Shown here: positions 9,418 to 17,822 of the stretch, one piece after another
Position numbering within the stretch: position 1 is the first letter of the stretch
Layout of the letters: each line of letters starts with the position of its first letter
DNA from: Methyloversatilis discipulorum
GTDB lineage: Bacteria > Pseudomonadota > Gammaproteobacteria > Burkholderiales > Rhodocyclaceae
NCBI RefSeq assembly: GCF_000385375.1
Contig: NZ_ARVV01000001.1
Coordinates: forward strand, 4,154,001-4,218,000
Length of the DNA stretch: 64,000 nucleotides
Direction of reading: 5' to 3'
Program-made: the position numbers and the translations under genes
The notes under the pieces: model-generated
What the model saw: only the letters and a program-made list of their open reading frames with translations
The model's database searches: none
What the model was told of the DNA's origin: nothing

Positions 9418-9424
9418 AAAGGAG
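9418..9424 (+). promoter_or_regulatory. Ribosome binding site that sets the antitoxin start
   Basis: AAAGGAG lies seven bases before the GTG at 9432. The upstream in-frame ATG at 9393 has no comparable site, so GTG 9432 is preferred. Confidence 0.7.
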
Positions 9425-9431
9425 TTCTCAC

Positions 9432-9674
9432 GTGAAGCCCTCCACCCTTGAAACCATTGAGGCGACCTTGATGCAGTTGCCGCAGGCGGACCGAGTCCAT
9501 CTCGCCGAACGTCTGCTGGCCAGCCTCGATGAAGAGGATGAAACCCTCACCGAGTGGATTGCGGAGGCCGAGCGTCGCGCTGATGCGCATGACCGCGGTG
9601 AAATCGGGGCAATCAGCCTTGAAGATGCCCTGACCCGCTTGCGAGCTGGCCTTCCCGGCCAAGCCGCCGGATGA
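9432..9674 (+). CDS. Antitoxin, addiction-module component family
   Basis: An 80-residue acidic protein starting at GTG. The pattern LMQLPQADRVHLAERLLASLDEED followed by EWIAEAERRADAHDRGE and a C-terminal SLEDALTRLR helix is that of the unstable antitoxin family (PF09720). Such antitoxins bind and block a RelE/ParE toxin and usually repress their own promoter. The next gene overlaps its stop by four bases (ATGA) and encodes such a toxin, which gives strong contextual support. Confidence 0.85.
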   Translation: MKPSTLETIEATLMQLPQADRVHLAERLLASLDEEDETLTEWIAEAERRADAHDRGEIGAISLEDALTRLRAGLPGQAAG

Positions 9675-9964
9675 AGGTCATCCTGCTTGAACCCGCACTG
9701 GACGAACTGACTGAGGCGCGTAATTACTACCTGAAGCAGGCCAGCGCACGCATTGCGGCCGCCTTCGTGGAACAGTTCAACAACACGGCCTCCATGATTC
9801 TGGCGCACCCCGAGCTTGGCAAGCCGGTTTCCCCGCGCATGCGCGCTCTGCCGATCAAGCGTTTCCCATACTCGGTCATCTACCGCATCACGTCCGACGC
9901 AATCATCGTGCAGGCGATCGCCCACCAGCGCCGCCGCCCGGCGTATTGGGCGCAGCGACGCTGA
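9671..9964 (+). CDS. RelE/ParE-superfamily toxin
   Basis: A 97-residue basic protein with the ParE/RelE layout: N-terminal strand (KVILLEPALDELTEA), two helices (YYLKQASARIAAAFVEQF, with HPELGKP following) and C-terminal strands with RALPIKRFPYSVIYRI and IIVQAIAHQRRRP. RelE types cleave mRNA on the ribosome and ParE types poison gyrase; sequence alone does not settle which, although the FPYSVIYRI...IAH pattern is common in ParE-like members. It is translationally coupled to the antitoxin. The pair seems intact, with no truncation. Confidence 0.87.
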   Translation: MKVILLEPALDELTEARNYYLKQASARIAAAFVEQFNNTASMILAHPELGKPVSPRMRALPIKRFPYSVIYRITSDAIIVQAIAHQRRRPAYWAQRR

Positions 9965-9974
9965 TCCACGATTG

Positions 9975-10517
9975 TCACCCGCGGCCGAACACCCTCTCCA
10001 GCGACGGCTGCAGCATCGCGCCGTCGTCGCCCAGCCAGAGCTGCCCTTCCTGCACGATGCACTGCAGGTCGGCCCCCCGCTGCGCGAGGCTGGCCAGCGC
10101 CTGGCTGTCGGCGGTGGACAGGCGGTAGACGGTGAGGTTGGACAGCTTGGCCAGCGTGGCCTTCGACTGTTCCCACCACTGGTTGGCGGTGCGGCCGTAG
10201 TTCAGCACCACCACCTGTTCGGCGCGGGCGGCCGCCTTGCGCACCAGGCGCTCGTCCGGCAGGCCGACGTCTATCCACAGCCGGATGGCGCCGGTCAGGT
10301 CCTGGGCGTAGAGGTCTGCCTCGTCTTCGGTGCTCAGGCCGCGGCCGAAACGCAGGTCCTCGTCGGCGTGCAGCGCGAAGGCCAGCACGCGCACCATCAT
10401 GCGTTCGTCGCTCTCCGACGGGTGGCGGGCGACGGTCAGCGCGTACTCGCCGTAATGCGGCCGGTCCATGTCGGACACGTTCAATTTGATCTTGTAGATG
10501 GTGGATTTCAGAGCCAT
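9975..10517 (-). CDS. yaeQ: YaeQ family protein
   Basis: A 180-residue protein opening MALKSTIYKIKLNVSDMDR and containing HPSESDERMMVRVLAFAL, LSTEDEADLY and YGRTANQWWEQ, all characteristic of YaeQ. The fold is a PD-(D/E)XK-like nuclease variant of unclear activity; E. coli YaeQ was linked to suppression of RfaH loss. The gene converges on the toxin gene (10 bases between stops) and diverges from a small RHH protein gene with only about 44 bases between starts, so the two may share a bidirectional promoter. Confidence 0.9.
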   Translation of the reverse strand: MALKSTIYKIKLNVSDMDRPHYGEYALTVARHPSESDERMMVRVLAFALHADEDLRFGRGLSTEDEADLYAQDLTGAIRLWIDVGLPDERLVRKAAARAEQVVVLNYGRTANQWWEQSKATLAKLSNLTVYRLSTADSQALASLAQRGADLQCIVQEGQLWLGDDGAMLQPSLERVFGRG

Positions 10518-10561
10518 GGCCGACAATGTGCGCGATTCGAAAGACCGCACAGGATACCGAC

Positions 10562-10825
10562 GTGAAGAAAACCGATCTGTACAAGAACGAAAGACTGAAG
10601 GTGGTGGCGCAGATGAAGCACGCCGCCGGGGCAAAAAGCGCGCTGGGCGCAGCACCGGTCGTGGACCGCAAGGAACAGCGTCGGCTCGATGCCGAGCGCG
10701 GTCTGGTGCCGTTCGCGGTGAAGATACCGGCCGAACTGGCGGCGCGCCTGCGCGACCTCGCAACCGAGCGCCAGGTGTCGCTGAACGATCTGGTCGACGA
10801 ACTGCTGCGCAAGGCGCTCGACTGA
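10562..10825 (+). CDS. Small protein with ribbon-helix-helix-like C-terminus
   Basis: An 87-residue protein. GTG at 10562 is chosen because AGGA lies seven bases upstream; ATG 10526 is an in-frame alternative but lacks a site. The basic N-terminal half (KKTDLYKNERLKVVAQMKH) is followed by a C-terminal segment PFAVKIPAELAARLRDLATERQVSLNDLVDELL that fits a ribbon-helix-helix DNA-binding fold (strand, helix, turn, helix). It could be a small repressor, perhaps of the divergent yaeQ, but no partner toxin lies next to it. Confidence 0.7.
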   Translation: MKKTDLYKNERLKVVAQMKHAAGAKSALGAAPVVDRKEQRRLDAERGLVPFAVKIPAELAARLRDLATERQVSLNDLVDELLRKALD

Positions 10826-10832
10826 GGCCGCC

Positions 10833-11021
10833 GTGCTGCGCGCCATCTTCGTCCTCAATCTGGTGACGGTCGGGCTGTTCTACCTGCCCGGCTGGCTCAC
10901 GCTGCGCGTGCTGACGCTGGGGCGCTATCCGCCGCCGCGCGGCGAGCCGCACAGCGAAGAGGCGGTGGCGTTGTTCGGCTTCTTCGTCACGCTGGCGCTG
11001 CTGCTGTGGTGGCTGATGTGA
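10833..11021 (+). CDS. Small two-helix membrane protein, unknown function
   Basis: A 62-residue protein from a GTG start seven bases after the preceding stop. Two hydrophobic helices (about 3-25 and 47-62) flank a short polar loop rich in Pro, Arg and Glu. I do not recognise a family. Its stop codon overlaps the possible GTG start of the YaiI gene, so it appears co-transcribed with both neighbours. Confidence 0.6.
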   Translation: MLRAIFVLNLVTVGLFYLPGWLTLRVLTLGRYPPPRGEPHSEEAVALFGFFVTLALLLWWLM

Positions 11022-11023
11022 GC

Positions 11024-11482
11024 ATGGCGCCGGCCATCTGGGTCGATGCCGACGCCTGCCCGGCACCGGTCAAGGACATCCTGTTCCGCGCCGCCACGCG
11101 CACCGGCCTGCAGCTGACGCTGGTCGCCAACAAGCTGCTGCGCGTGCCGCCGTCGCCGCACATCCGCGCCGTACAGGTGGCGCACGGCTTCGACGCGGCC
11201 GACCGCTACATCGAAGAGGCGGTGGGCAGCGGCGATCTGGTGATCACCGCCGACATTCCGCTGGCGGCGGCGGTGCTGGCGCGCGGTGCGCACGCGCTGG
11301 AACCGCGCGGCGAGTGGTTCGCGCCGGGCACCATCCACGAGCGGCTGCAGATGCGCGCGCTGATGAACGACCTGCGCGACAGCGGCGTCATGAGCGGCGG
11401 GCCGTCGGCGTTCTCCACCGCCGACAGCCGAAGTTTCGCCGCCGCGCTGGATGGCTTCCTGGCCAGACGCACAGGCCGCTGA
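11024..11482 (+). CDS. yaiI: YaiI/YqxD family protein (DUF188)
   Basis: A 152-residue protein beginning MAPAIWVDADACPAPVKD, the DUF188 hallmark with invariant Asp residues, followed by VVANKLLR-like, VITADIPLAAAVL and a C-terminal GGPSAFSTADSRSFAAALDGFL. Length equals E. coli YaiI. The fold is PIN/NYN-nuclease-like with a probable metal site; the cellular role is not established. A GTG at 11018, overlapping the upstream stop, is a possible alternative start two codons earlier. Confidence 0.9.
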   Translation: MAPAIWVDADACPAPVKDILFRAATRTGLQLTLVANKLLRVPPSPHIRAVQVAHGFDAADRYIEEAVGSGDLVITADIPLAAAVLARGAHALEPRGEWFAPGTIHERLQMRALMNDLRDSGVMSGGPSAFSTADSRSFAAALDGFLARRTGR

Positions 11483-11520
11483 GCGGCATTTTTCGCGCCG
11501 CGGGCTTCGATGCCGGCTGC

Positions 11521-11673
11521 TGTCGGGGCCAAGACCCCTCCCACAGAGCCCCGGCTCGAGCTCAGGCCGTGGGTCGCGCGCATCCCCTGTGGGAGCGGCC
11601 TTGCCCGCGACAGGCCGCTGCGGGCCGCGGGCTTCGATCCCGGCCGCAATCGCGAGCAAGTTCGCTCCCATAG
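11521..11673. repeat. REP-type extragenic palindrome cluster A (three elements)
   Basis: Between yaiI and the Rieske gene lie three hairpin elements of one family: 11521-11546 (GGGGCC..GACCCC stem, ending CTCCCACAG, inverted orientation), 11587-11613 (CTGTGGGAGCGGCCTTG start, direct orientation) and 11634-11673 (CGCGAGCAAGTTCGCTCCCA, inverted). Related elements occur near 23.9, 32.5 and 59.4 kb. They resemble Pseudomonas-type REP sequences (GTGGGAGC...GCGA). No RAYT transposase is in the window. Confidence 0.75.
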
Positions 11674-11682
11674 AACCCCGGC

Positions 11683-11994
11683 TCAATCCGGCAGATCGAC
11701 CTCGACCATGCCGTCGACAACGCGCATCGGGTATTCGGTCATTTCGCAACCGGTGGGTGACAGCCCTGCGCCATTGCGGCCGTCGAACACCCAGCCGTGG
11801 GCGATGCAGATCAGCGTGCGCCCGTTGAACACGCCGCGCGCCAGCGACACGTCCTCGTGCGGACAGGCGGCGTCGAAGGCGCGCGGCTGACCGCCGTCCG
11901 GCCACATGATGAGCAGTTCGCGACCATCGGCCCGACAGGGCACGAGTTCGCCCTCGTACAGGATTTTCTGCTTGCACACCGGTGTGTAGCCCAT
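11683..11994 (-). CDS. Rieske [2Fe-2S] ferredoxin-like protein
   Basis: A 103-residue soluble protein with a complete Rieske motif: Cys44-Pro-His46 in ACPHEDVSLARG and Cys63-x2-His66 in LICIAHGWVFD, binding one 2Fe-2S cluster. Size and sequence recall small Rieske ferredoxins of aromatic or multicomponent oxygenases (TmoC-like), but no oxygenase lies nearby, so its partner is unknown. Start at 11994 is set by AAGGA upstream; the frame stays open farther upstream but without conservation-like sequence. The gene runs into the REP cluster at its 3' end. Confidence 0.88.
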   Translation of the reverse strand: MGYTPVCKQKILYEGELVPCRADGRELLIMWPDGGQPRAFDAACPHEDVSLARGVFNGRTLICIAHGWVFDGRNGAGLSPTGCEMTEYPMRVVDGMVEVDLPD

Positions 11995-12112
11995 ATTCGG
12001 TTCCTTCGCGACGGATGCGACACGGCGACGTGTGCTTCCCGACGGGAAACGCGCAGAGCCGGCCTTGTCCGCACACCCAGCAAGTTGCGCACCCACTGGC
12101 GCAGTCGATGTG

Positions 12113-12154
12113 TTGATCTGGCGCAAGAAACATCGTCGCGACGCTGCGTAGTCT
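12113..12154 (+). promoter_or_regulatory. Putative FNR/Anr-activated promoter
   Basis: TTGATCTGGCGCAA (12113-12126) matches the FNR/Anr box TTGATNNNNATCAA except in two bases of the right half. TAGTCT at 12149-12154 could be a -10 hexamer; this would put the box centre at about -41.5, the classic class II position. It would drive the small gene at 12215. Prediction from pattern and spacing only. Confidence 0.45.
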
Positions 12155-12214
12155 GCGCATCGACCCGTGACGCCAGCGACGGGTCACCCCAACCACTCTT
12201 GAGGAGAAGCAGAC

Positions 12215-12520
12215 ATGGTTCGTGAGTTCCTCTATCGGGGCGACCGTTACCGCGCAACGGTGCATGGCCGGCCCGGCAAGGAAGAAATCTTCATCGTGCA
12301 GATGCTGGAAGACGACGAGGAAGGCCCGGAAATTTCGATCGACCGCTTCGAGGACGCATCGAACGACCCGCAGGCCAGCCTCGAAGCCGCGATCGCCACG
12401 CTGGTCGACCGCATGCATGCCGAACAGGGCCTGCAGGCGAGCGAGCCGTCGGCGCCGTTCGCGTGGTCCGACGGCAAGGTGCTGGCCCGGGTGCACAACG
12501 GCGTGCGGATGGCGCACTGA
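12215..12520 (+). CDS. Small conserved-looking hypothetical protein
   Basis: A 101-residue acidic, soluble protein with no signal or membrane segment. It opens with strand-like REFLYRGDRYRATVHG and EEIFIVQMLEDDEEG, followed by a helix (QASLEAAIATLVDRMHAEQG). GAGGAG lies about ten bases before the ATG. I do not recognise the family. An FNR-like box about 90 bases upstream suggests induction at low oxygen, and the divergent Rieske ferredoxin could share that control. Confidence 0.65.
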   Translation: MVREFLYRGDRYRATVHGRPGKEEIFIVQMLEDDEEGPEISIDRFEDASNDPQASLEAAIATLVDRMHAEQGLQASEPSAPFAWSDGKVLARVHNGVRMAH

Positions 12521-12803
12521 TCGCCTGAGTTTCACACACGGTTCTTTTTCCCGGACCTGCCGGGCCGTGAGCGCAGCACCCCGCAGCACACGCATCATCC
12601 CGCCCTGATCTCCGGGTCATAAGAAGACTTCCGCCAGCGCACTCCGTGCCGGCATCTCCCGGGTTCAGGCTTCTCCGCCGCGCGGTCGGCCATAAGTCCG
12701 ACGCTATTCCTGCTGCAAAAAAACCAATTTTTCGTCGTCTCCCGCACTTCCTACAGTGATTCAGCATCCGTGTCCGCGGATGTCGAAACCGGGGGAGATC
12801 GGC

Positions 12804-13451
12804 ATGACAACAAAGAGCTGGGCAGGCATCGCGGCAGTCGCCGCATCGACATTCATGTTCGCAGGCGGCGCGCAGGCCGCCGAAGGTGACTGGCTGGTAC
12901 GCGTGCGCGCGCTGCACATGGACCCGTCGAACGACAACTCGACCACCGCCGTGGTACCGGCGCTCGGCGAGGTGAAGGCGGAAGACAAGCTGTTCCCGGA
13001 AGTCGATATCAGCTACTTCTTCACGCCGAACATCGCCGCCGAACTGATCCTGACGGTGCCGCAGAAGCATGACGTCGAACTGGGCGGAGTGGACATCGGC
13101 TCGGTCAAGCACCTGCCGCCGACGCTGACGCTGCAGTATCACTTCAACCCGACCGGCACGGTGCGCCCGTACGCCGGCGTCGGCCTGAACTACACGCGCT
13201 TTTCCGGCGTGAAGCTGGACGCCGGCACCGTGCTCGGCGGCAGCGTGCCGCTGAAGGTGGACCGCAGCAGCGTCGGCTGGGCGGCGCAGATCGGCGTCGA
13301 CATCCAGCTCGCGCCACAGTGGTTCCTGAACCTCGACGCCAAGTACGTGAAGATAGACACGGACATATCGGTCAAGGGCGCCGGCATTCCGGTCACCAGG
13401 CTGGACATCGACCCGGTTCTGCTGTCGGTCGGTCTGGGTTACCGCTTCTGA
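12804..13451 (+). CDS. ompW: OmpW family outer-membrane protein
   Basis: A 215-residue protein with a signal peptide ending in AQA-AEG (about residue 25) and an eight-stranded OmpW-like barrel: DWLVRVRALHMDPSN, LFPEVDISYFFTPNIAAELIL, LPPTLTLQYHFNPTG, RPYAGVGLNYTRF and a C-terminal SVGLGYRF with terminal Phe for BAM recognition. OmpW forms a narrow hydrophobic channel in the outer membrane. GGGGGAG precedes the ATG. The 283 bases upstream hold nothing I can name. The gene converges with, and overlaps by 13 bases, the last gene of the cobalamin operon. Confidence 0.9.
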   Translation: MTTKSWAGIAAVAASTFMFAGGAQAAEGDWLVRVRALHMDPSNDNSTTAVVPALGEVKAEDKLFPEVDISYFFTPNIAAELILTVPQKHDVELGGVDIGSVKHLPPTLTLQYHFNPTGTVRPYAGVGLNYTRFSGVKLDAGTVLGGSVPLKVDRSSVGWAAQIGVDIQLAPQWFLNLDAKYVKIDTDISVKGAGIPVTRLDIDPVLLSVGLGYRF

Positions 13452-14275
13452 TCGGCGGCGGCCGCGTCGAGGCAGGCCTCGAGCGCGGCCAGGCCATCGG
13501 TCAGCGCGGCGATGCCCGGCGCCAGTATCAGCGGCGACTTGATCTCGTACAGCCGGTCGTGGGCGACGGCCGGCACCTCAGCCCAGCCCGGCCGCGCACG
13601 CACGTGCTCGGGCTGGAATTTCTTGCCGCACCACGAGCCGATGATGATGTCCGGCGCGCGGGCGACCACCGTCGGCGGGTCCTCGATGCGCCGCTCCTTC
13701 GCGCTGTGGCGGGTGGCGAAATCGGCGAACACGTCCTCGCCCCCAGCGAGCGTGATCAGCTCGGACACCCAGCGGATGCCGGAAATGAGTGGCTCGTCCC
13801 ACTCCTCGAAATAGACGCGCAGCCGCCGGCCGTGGCGGGCGATGCGCGCCTCGCCGCGAACACGTGCGTCATCGAGCCCACGCCGCAGGTCGTCCACCAG
13901 CGTCTGCGCCTCGGTTGCGCGGCCGACCAGCGCGCCGGTCGTCACGATCATGCGCAGGATGCCGGCTATCGACCGCTGGTTGAACACATGCACCTCGACG
14001 CCGGCGCGCACCAGATCGCGGCACATGTCGGCCTGCAGATCGGAGAAGGCCAGCACCAGATCCGGTTCGACCGCGAGGATGCGTTCCAGCTTGCCGGACG
14101 AGAAGCCGCTGATCTTCGGCTTGTCACGGCGCGCTTCGGGCGGCCGAACGGTGAAGCCGGAAATGCCGGCGATGCGGTCCGCTTCGCCCAGCGCGTACAG
14201 CACCTCGACCGCCTCGGTACACAGGCAGGCGATGCGCCTAGGATACGGATCTCCGCGCAGATCGCCGCCGCTCAT
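13439..14275 (-). CDS. BtuF-like cobalamin-binding protein without signal peptide
   Basis: A 278-residue periplasmic-binding-protein fold (COG0614). It begins MSGGDLRGDPYPRRIACLCT and so lacks the signal peptide of its neighbour BtuF; if this start is right the protein is cytoplasmic. Typical elements are EAVEVLYALGEADRIAGISG, KLERILAVEPDLVLAF and a C-terminal GIAALTDGLAALEACL. The ATG overlaps the btuF stop (ATGA) and it is the last gene of the B12 operon, so a role in corrinoid handling is likely. It may be a cytosolic corrinoid-binding protein or a paralogue exported by another route. An upstream start inside btuF would not add a signal sequence that I can see. Confidence 0.8.
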   Translation of the reverse strand: MSGGDLRGDPYPRRIACLCTEAVEVLYALGEADRIAGISGFTVRPPEARRDKPKISGFSSGKLERILAVEPDLVLAFSDLQADMCRDLVRAGVEVHVFNQRSIAGILRMIVTTGALVGRATEAQTLVDDLRRGLDDARVRGEARIARHGRRLRVYFEEWDEPLISGIRWVSELITLAGGEDVFADFATRHSAKERRIEDPPTVVARAPDIIIGSWCGKKFQPEHVRARPGWAEVPAVAHDRLYEIKSPLILAPGIAALTDGLAALEACLDAAAADQKR

Positions 14276-15153
14276 TTGCGGCCCGCCTTCTGGCGCGCCT
14301 GCTCCAGCTGTTCGCACAGCTTCTGCGCACCATCGAGGATGCGCGGCGTGTGCCGCTGCAGGATTTCCGGCGGGATGAAATACAGGTTGTCGCCCTTCAC
14401 CGCCGGCAGCGCGCTCCAGCGCCGCCAGGCATCCAGCCACTCCGGCCTCGACTCGCCCATGCCGCTGGCGACGATGACGTCGGGTGCCGCCGCCAGCACC
14501 GCCTCCTCGGTCACGGTCGGCGCCAGTATCGGCAGGCCGGCGAACACGTTGCGCCCGCCGCACAGCGCCATCACGTCGGAAATCAGGTGCTGGCCGTTGA
14601 TGGTCATCAGCGGCTTGTTCCAGATCTGGTAGAACACCGCGACCGGCGGCCGTGCCGCGTATTGCTTCGCCAGCGCGTCACGCCGCGCGCGGAAGGCACG
14701 CGCCGACTCGTCGGCCTCGCGCGGCGTGGCGGCGATGCGGCCGAAGGTTTCGATCGCGCGCGCCACGTCGTCCAGACTGCGCGGCTCGTTCACGAACACC
14801 GGTATGCCGAGCTTTTCCAGCTTGTCGTACTGCTGGTTGCGGTTTCCGCTCTTCCAAACGATCACCAGATCCGGCTTCAGCGCCACCACCGCTTCCATGT
14901 CCACCGAGGTGTAGCCGCCGACGCGCGGAATCGTCTTCGCCGCCTCCGGGTAGTCGCTGTACTGGGTCGCACCGACCACCTTGCCGCCGGCGCCGGCGGC
15001 GAACAGCAGTTCGGTCACGTGCGGCGCAAGACTGACGATGCGCTGCGCCGACGTGGCCAGTACGACGGTGCGGCCGGCGTCGTCGGTCAGCCTCAGTTCG
15101 GCCGCGGCCGGCAGGGCCAGCGCAGCGAACAGCAGAAACAATGCCTTCTTCAT
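14272..15153 (-). CDS. btuF: Cobalamin ABC transporter substrate-binding protein
   Basis: A 293-residue protein with signal peptide MKKALFLLFAALALPAAA followed by ELRLTDDAGRTVVLATSAQRIVSLAPHVTELLFAAGAG, the standard opening of vitamin B12/iron-siderophore binding proteins. ATQYSDYPEAAKTIPRVGGY and the later LKPDLVIVW and PDVIVASGMG are typical of BtuF. It should catch corrinoids in the periplasm and deliver them to BtuCD, encoded upstream in the same operon. It follows the cobD gene by about 50 bases. Confidence 0.92.
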   Translation of the reverse strand: MKKALFLLFAALALPAAAELRLTDDAGRTVVLATSAQRIVSLAPHVTELLFAAGAGGKVVGATQYSDYPEAAKTIPRVGGYTSVDMEAVVALKPDLVIVWKSGNRNQQYDKLEKLGIPVFVNEPRSLDDVARAIETFGRIAATPREADESARAFRARRDALAKQYAARPPVAVFYQIWNKPLMTINGQHLISDVMALCGGRNVFAGLPILAPTVTEEAVLAAAPDVIVASGMGESRPEWLDAWRRWSALPAVKGDNLYFIPPEILQRHTPRILDGAQKLCEQLEQARQKAGRK

Positions 15154-15205
15154 CCCTTCATTCCTCGAATATCGCGCAGGCGCGGTCGCGGTCGGAAGAC
15201 CGCTC

Positions 15206-16210
15206 CTACTGGACGGCTGTCCGTATGTCGTCGATCGCCTGTTCCAGCCTCTGCCATTGCGCCTCGTCCGCCGGCAAGCCGAAACGCAGGGCAGCCGGAG
15301 CGTCGAAATGGCGCAACAGGATGCCGCGCCGGCAGAAGGCGTCGTTCAGCGCCGCGGCGTCGGCGGTCAGCACGCGCTGGAACAGTACGCAGCCGCTCAC
15401 CTCGCCCCAGCCGGTCGCACGCAACAGCGCTTCCAGCCGCGCACCTTCGACCGCCAGCCGCGCGCGCTGCTGCGCCTGCCAGTCGCGGTCGGCCAGCGCG
15501 CGCTGCGCCACCCAGCGCGACGGGCCGGCCACCGGCCACGGTCCGAGCCGCACCGCCAGCGCGTCGCGCAGCGACTGTTCGGCGAACATGAAGCCGACGC
15601 GCGCACCGGCCAGGCCGAAGAACTTGCCGAGCGAGCGCAGCACGATCAGGCCCGGCCGGCCGGCGTGACACACCACGCTGGCGTCGGGCGTGGCGTCGAT
15701 GAAGGCTTCATCGACGATGAGCGTGCCGCCGCGCGCGGCCAGCCGCGCCTGCCAGTCCATCACCTGGTCCGGCGGAAACAGCGTGCCGCAGGGGTTGTTC
15801 GGCTGCACCAGCAGCAGCACGTCGGTGTGGTCCACGGCCGCCTCGACCTCGGCCGGGGCGACCGCACGCACCGCGTGTCCGGCCTGGGTCCAACCGTGCG
15901 GGTGCTCGTTATAGGTCGGCGAAAGGATCGCCACCCGGCTGTGCGGGAACAGCGCCGGCAGCAGCTGTATCGCCGCCTGCGAGCCGGCCAGGGGCAGCAA
16001 CGCGTCGCAACCGAAATAGGCCGCCGCTGCCGCCTCCAGACCGTCGTCCTCCTCCGGCAGACGCTGCCATACCGATTGCGGCACCGGCGGCACCGGCCAG
16101 GGCTGCGGATTGATGCCGGTCGACAGGTCCATCCAGTCCTGCGGTGCGATGCCATAGCGATCGGCGGCGACCAGCAGGCGGCCGCCATGCAGCGGGCGGG
16201 CGGGTGTCAT
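15206..16210 (-). CDS. cobD: L-threonine-O-3-phosphate decarboxylase (CobD/CobC type)
   Basis: A 334-residue PLP enzyme of the aminotransferase class I/II fold. It makes (R)-1-amino-2-propanol phosphate, the linker of the nucleotide loop of cobalamin. Seen features are [12 protein letters not shown] at the start, [34 protein letters not shown] and the PLP-lysine motif [15 protein letters not shown] with Lys196. ATG 16210 overlaps the stop of cbiB (ATGA), so the two aminopropanol-arm enzymes are coupled. In Pseudomonas nomenclature this gene is cobC. Confidence 0.92.
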   Translation of the reverse strand: MTPARPLHGGRLLVAADRYGIAPQDWMDLSTGINPQPWPVPPVPQSVWQRLPEEDDGLEAAAAAYFGCDALLPLAGSQAAIQLLPALFPHSRVAILSPTYNEHPHGWTQAGHAVRAVAPAEVEAAVDHTDVLLLVQPNNPCGTLFPPDQVMDWQARLAARGGTLIVDEAFIDATPDASVVCHAGRPGLIVLRSLGKFFGLAGARVGFMFAEQSLRDALAVRLGPWPVAGPSRWVAQRALADRDWQAQQRARLAVEGARLEALLRATGWGEVSGCVLFQRVLTADAAALNDAFCRRGILLRHFDAPAALRFGLPADEAQWQRLEQAIDDIRTAVQ

Positions 16211-17157
16211 GACAGATGCACTCCGAGGGCGAGCAGCAGCGCCACGGTGAGCCACAGGCGCAACGCGCTGGCCACCAGCGTGACGGCGCGGTCGATGTCG
16301 GCAGCGCCCGGCGCCGCCCCTTCGCCCAGCGGCGGGCGCTGTTCGACCGCGCCGTGATAGACCGCTGCACCACCGAGCGACAGATGCAGCGCGCCGGCGC
16401 CGGCCGCCATGACCGGGCCCGCGTTCGGGCTGTCCCATGCCGGCGCCTGGGCACGCCAGCAGGCGAGCGCGCTGCGCGTGGCACCGCACAGCGCATAGCT
16501 CAGCGCGGTCAGCCGCGCCGGGACGAAATTGAGCACGTCATCGATGCGCGCCGCCGCCCAGCCGAAGTAGCGCAGGCGCGGCGTGCGGTAGCCCCACATC
16601 GCGTCCAGCGTGTTGGCCAGCCGGAACAGCAGCGCGCCGGGCCCGCCCAGCAGCAGGAACCAGAACAGCGCCCCGAACACCGCGTCGTTGCCGTTCTCCA
16701 GCACCGATTCGGTGGCGGCGCGCGCAACGCCGGCTTCATCGAGCTGCGAGGTGTCGCGGCTCACCATCCAGCCGACGCGCCGCCGCGCCTCGACCAGGTC
16801 GCCGGCCGCCAGCGGGCGCGATACCGCGTGTGCGTGCTCGCCCAGGCTGCGCGCGCCAAGCGCGAAATAGAGCAGCAGCAGGTCGGTCGCCAGCTGCCAG
16901 GGCAGGCCCAGACCGCGCAGCCACAAGGCCAGCGACAGCAGCGGCAGCACCGCCAGCGCCCACGCCAGCAGACCGGTCAGCCGGGTCGGCGGGCGGCTCT
17001 GCCACGCGCCCACATTCATCCGCGTCTGCAGCCAGCCGGCCAGGTGGCCGAAGCCGACCAGCGGATGCAGGTGGCGCAGTTCGCCGAAACGGCGGTCGAG
17101 CATGACGCCGGCGCAGGCGCACAGCGCCAGCACGACGAAGGGATGAAGCGCATTCAC
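16207..17157 (-). CDS. cbiB: Adenosylcobinamide-phosphate synthase (CbiB/CobD)
   Basis: A 316-residue integral membrane protein that joins aminopropanol phosphate to adenosylcobyric acid. It shows the family pattern [58 protein letters not shown], and [35 protein letters not shown]. Four or more helices are visible. The GTG start overlaps the bluB stop (GTGA), which supports it; ATG 17103 is a less likely later start. Confidence 0.93.
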   Translation of the reverse strand: MNALHPFVVLALCACAGVMLDRRFGELRHLHPLVGFGHLAGWLQTRMNVGAWQSRPPTRLTGLLAWALAVLPLLSLALWLRGLGLPWQLATDLLLLYFALGARSLGEHAHAVSRPLAAGDLVEARRRVGWMVSRDTSQLDEAGVARAATESVLENGNDAVFGALFWFLLLGGPGALLFRLANTLDAMWGYRTPRLRYFGWAAARIDDVLNFVPARLTALSYALCGATRSALACWRAQAPAWDSPNAGPVMAAGAGALHLSLGGAAVYHGAVEQRPPLGEGAAPGAADIDRAVTLVASALRLWLTVALLLALGVHLS

Positions 17158-17819
17158 GGCGCGCGCTCCGGCCACACGTTGTCGCCGATCAGCAGACCTT
17201 CGGGCAACCGGCTGGCCCAGCCTTCGAGTTCGAGCATCGGCGCTTCGTAGAACGCATCGACGTGGCCGATGCACAGTACGGCCAGCGGTCGCGCGCCGTC
17301 GGGCATCTGCAGCAGTGCCGCCAGCTTCAGCGGATCGAAGATGGACACCCAGCCCATGCCCAGCCCTTCGGCACGCGCCGCCAGCCACATGTTCTGAATC
17401 GCGCAGGCGCAGGAAGCGACGTCCATGTCGGGCATCGTGCGACGGCCGAACACGTGCTGCTCGCGTCCGCCGCACAGCGCGACCACCAGCAGCTCGCCGC
17501 TGTCGAGCACGCCTTCGACCTTGAGCCGCATGAATTCGTCCTCGCGCTCGCCAAGCGCGCGCGCGGTGGCCAGCCGCTCCTCCTCGACCAGCCCGTGAAT
17601 GGAGCGGCGCAGCGCCGGGTCGGTGACGCGCACGAAGCGCCAGGGCTGCATGTAGCCGACGCTGGGCGCGTGATGGGCCGCCCACAGCAGGCGACGCAGC
17701 ACCGCCGGATCGACCGGGTCGGGCCTGAAGTGGCGCATGTCGCGCCGCTCCGCGATGGCGCGGTAGAGCGCGTCGCGGGCGTCGTCGGGGTAACGGTGGG
17801 CGTCGTTCGTTGCTGTCAT
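17154..17819 (-). CDS. bluB: 5,6-dimethylbenzimidazole synthase BluB
   Basis: A 221-residue nitroreductase-fold enzyme that cleaves reduced FMN with oxygen to give 5,6-dimethylbenzimidazole, the lower ligand of cobalamin. Diagnostic are [17 protein letters not shown], the [17 protein letters not shown] motif and [17 protein letters not shown]. Length matches BluB. It lies within the B12 operon between cobB and cbiB with three-base spacing, so the organism can make its own lower ligand aerobically. Confidence 0.94.
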   Translation of the reverse strand: MTATNDAHRYPDDARDALYRAIAERRDMRHFRPDPVDPAVLRRLLWAAHHAPSVGYMQPWRFVRVTDPALRRSIHGLVEEERLATARALGEREDEFMRLKVEGVLDSGELLVVALCGGREQHVFGRRTMPDMDVASCACAIQNMWLAARAEGLGMGWVSIFDPLKLAALLQMPDGARPLAVLCIGHVDAFYEAPMLELEGWASRLPEGLLIGDNVWPERAP

Positions 17820-17822
17820 GGT

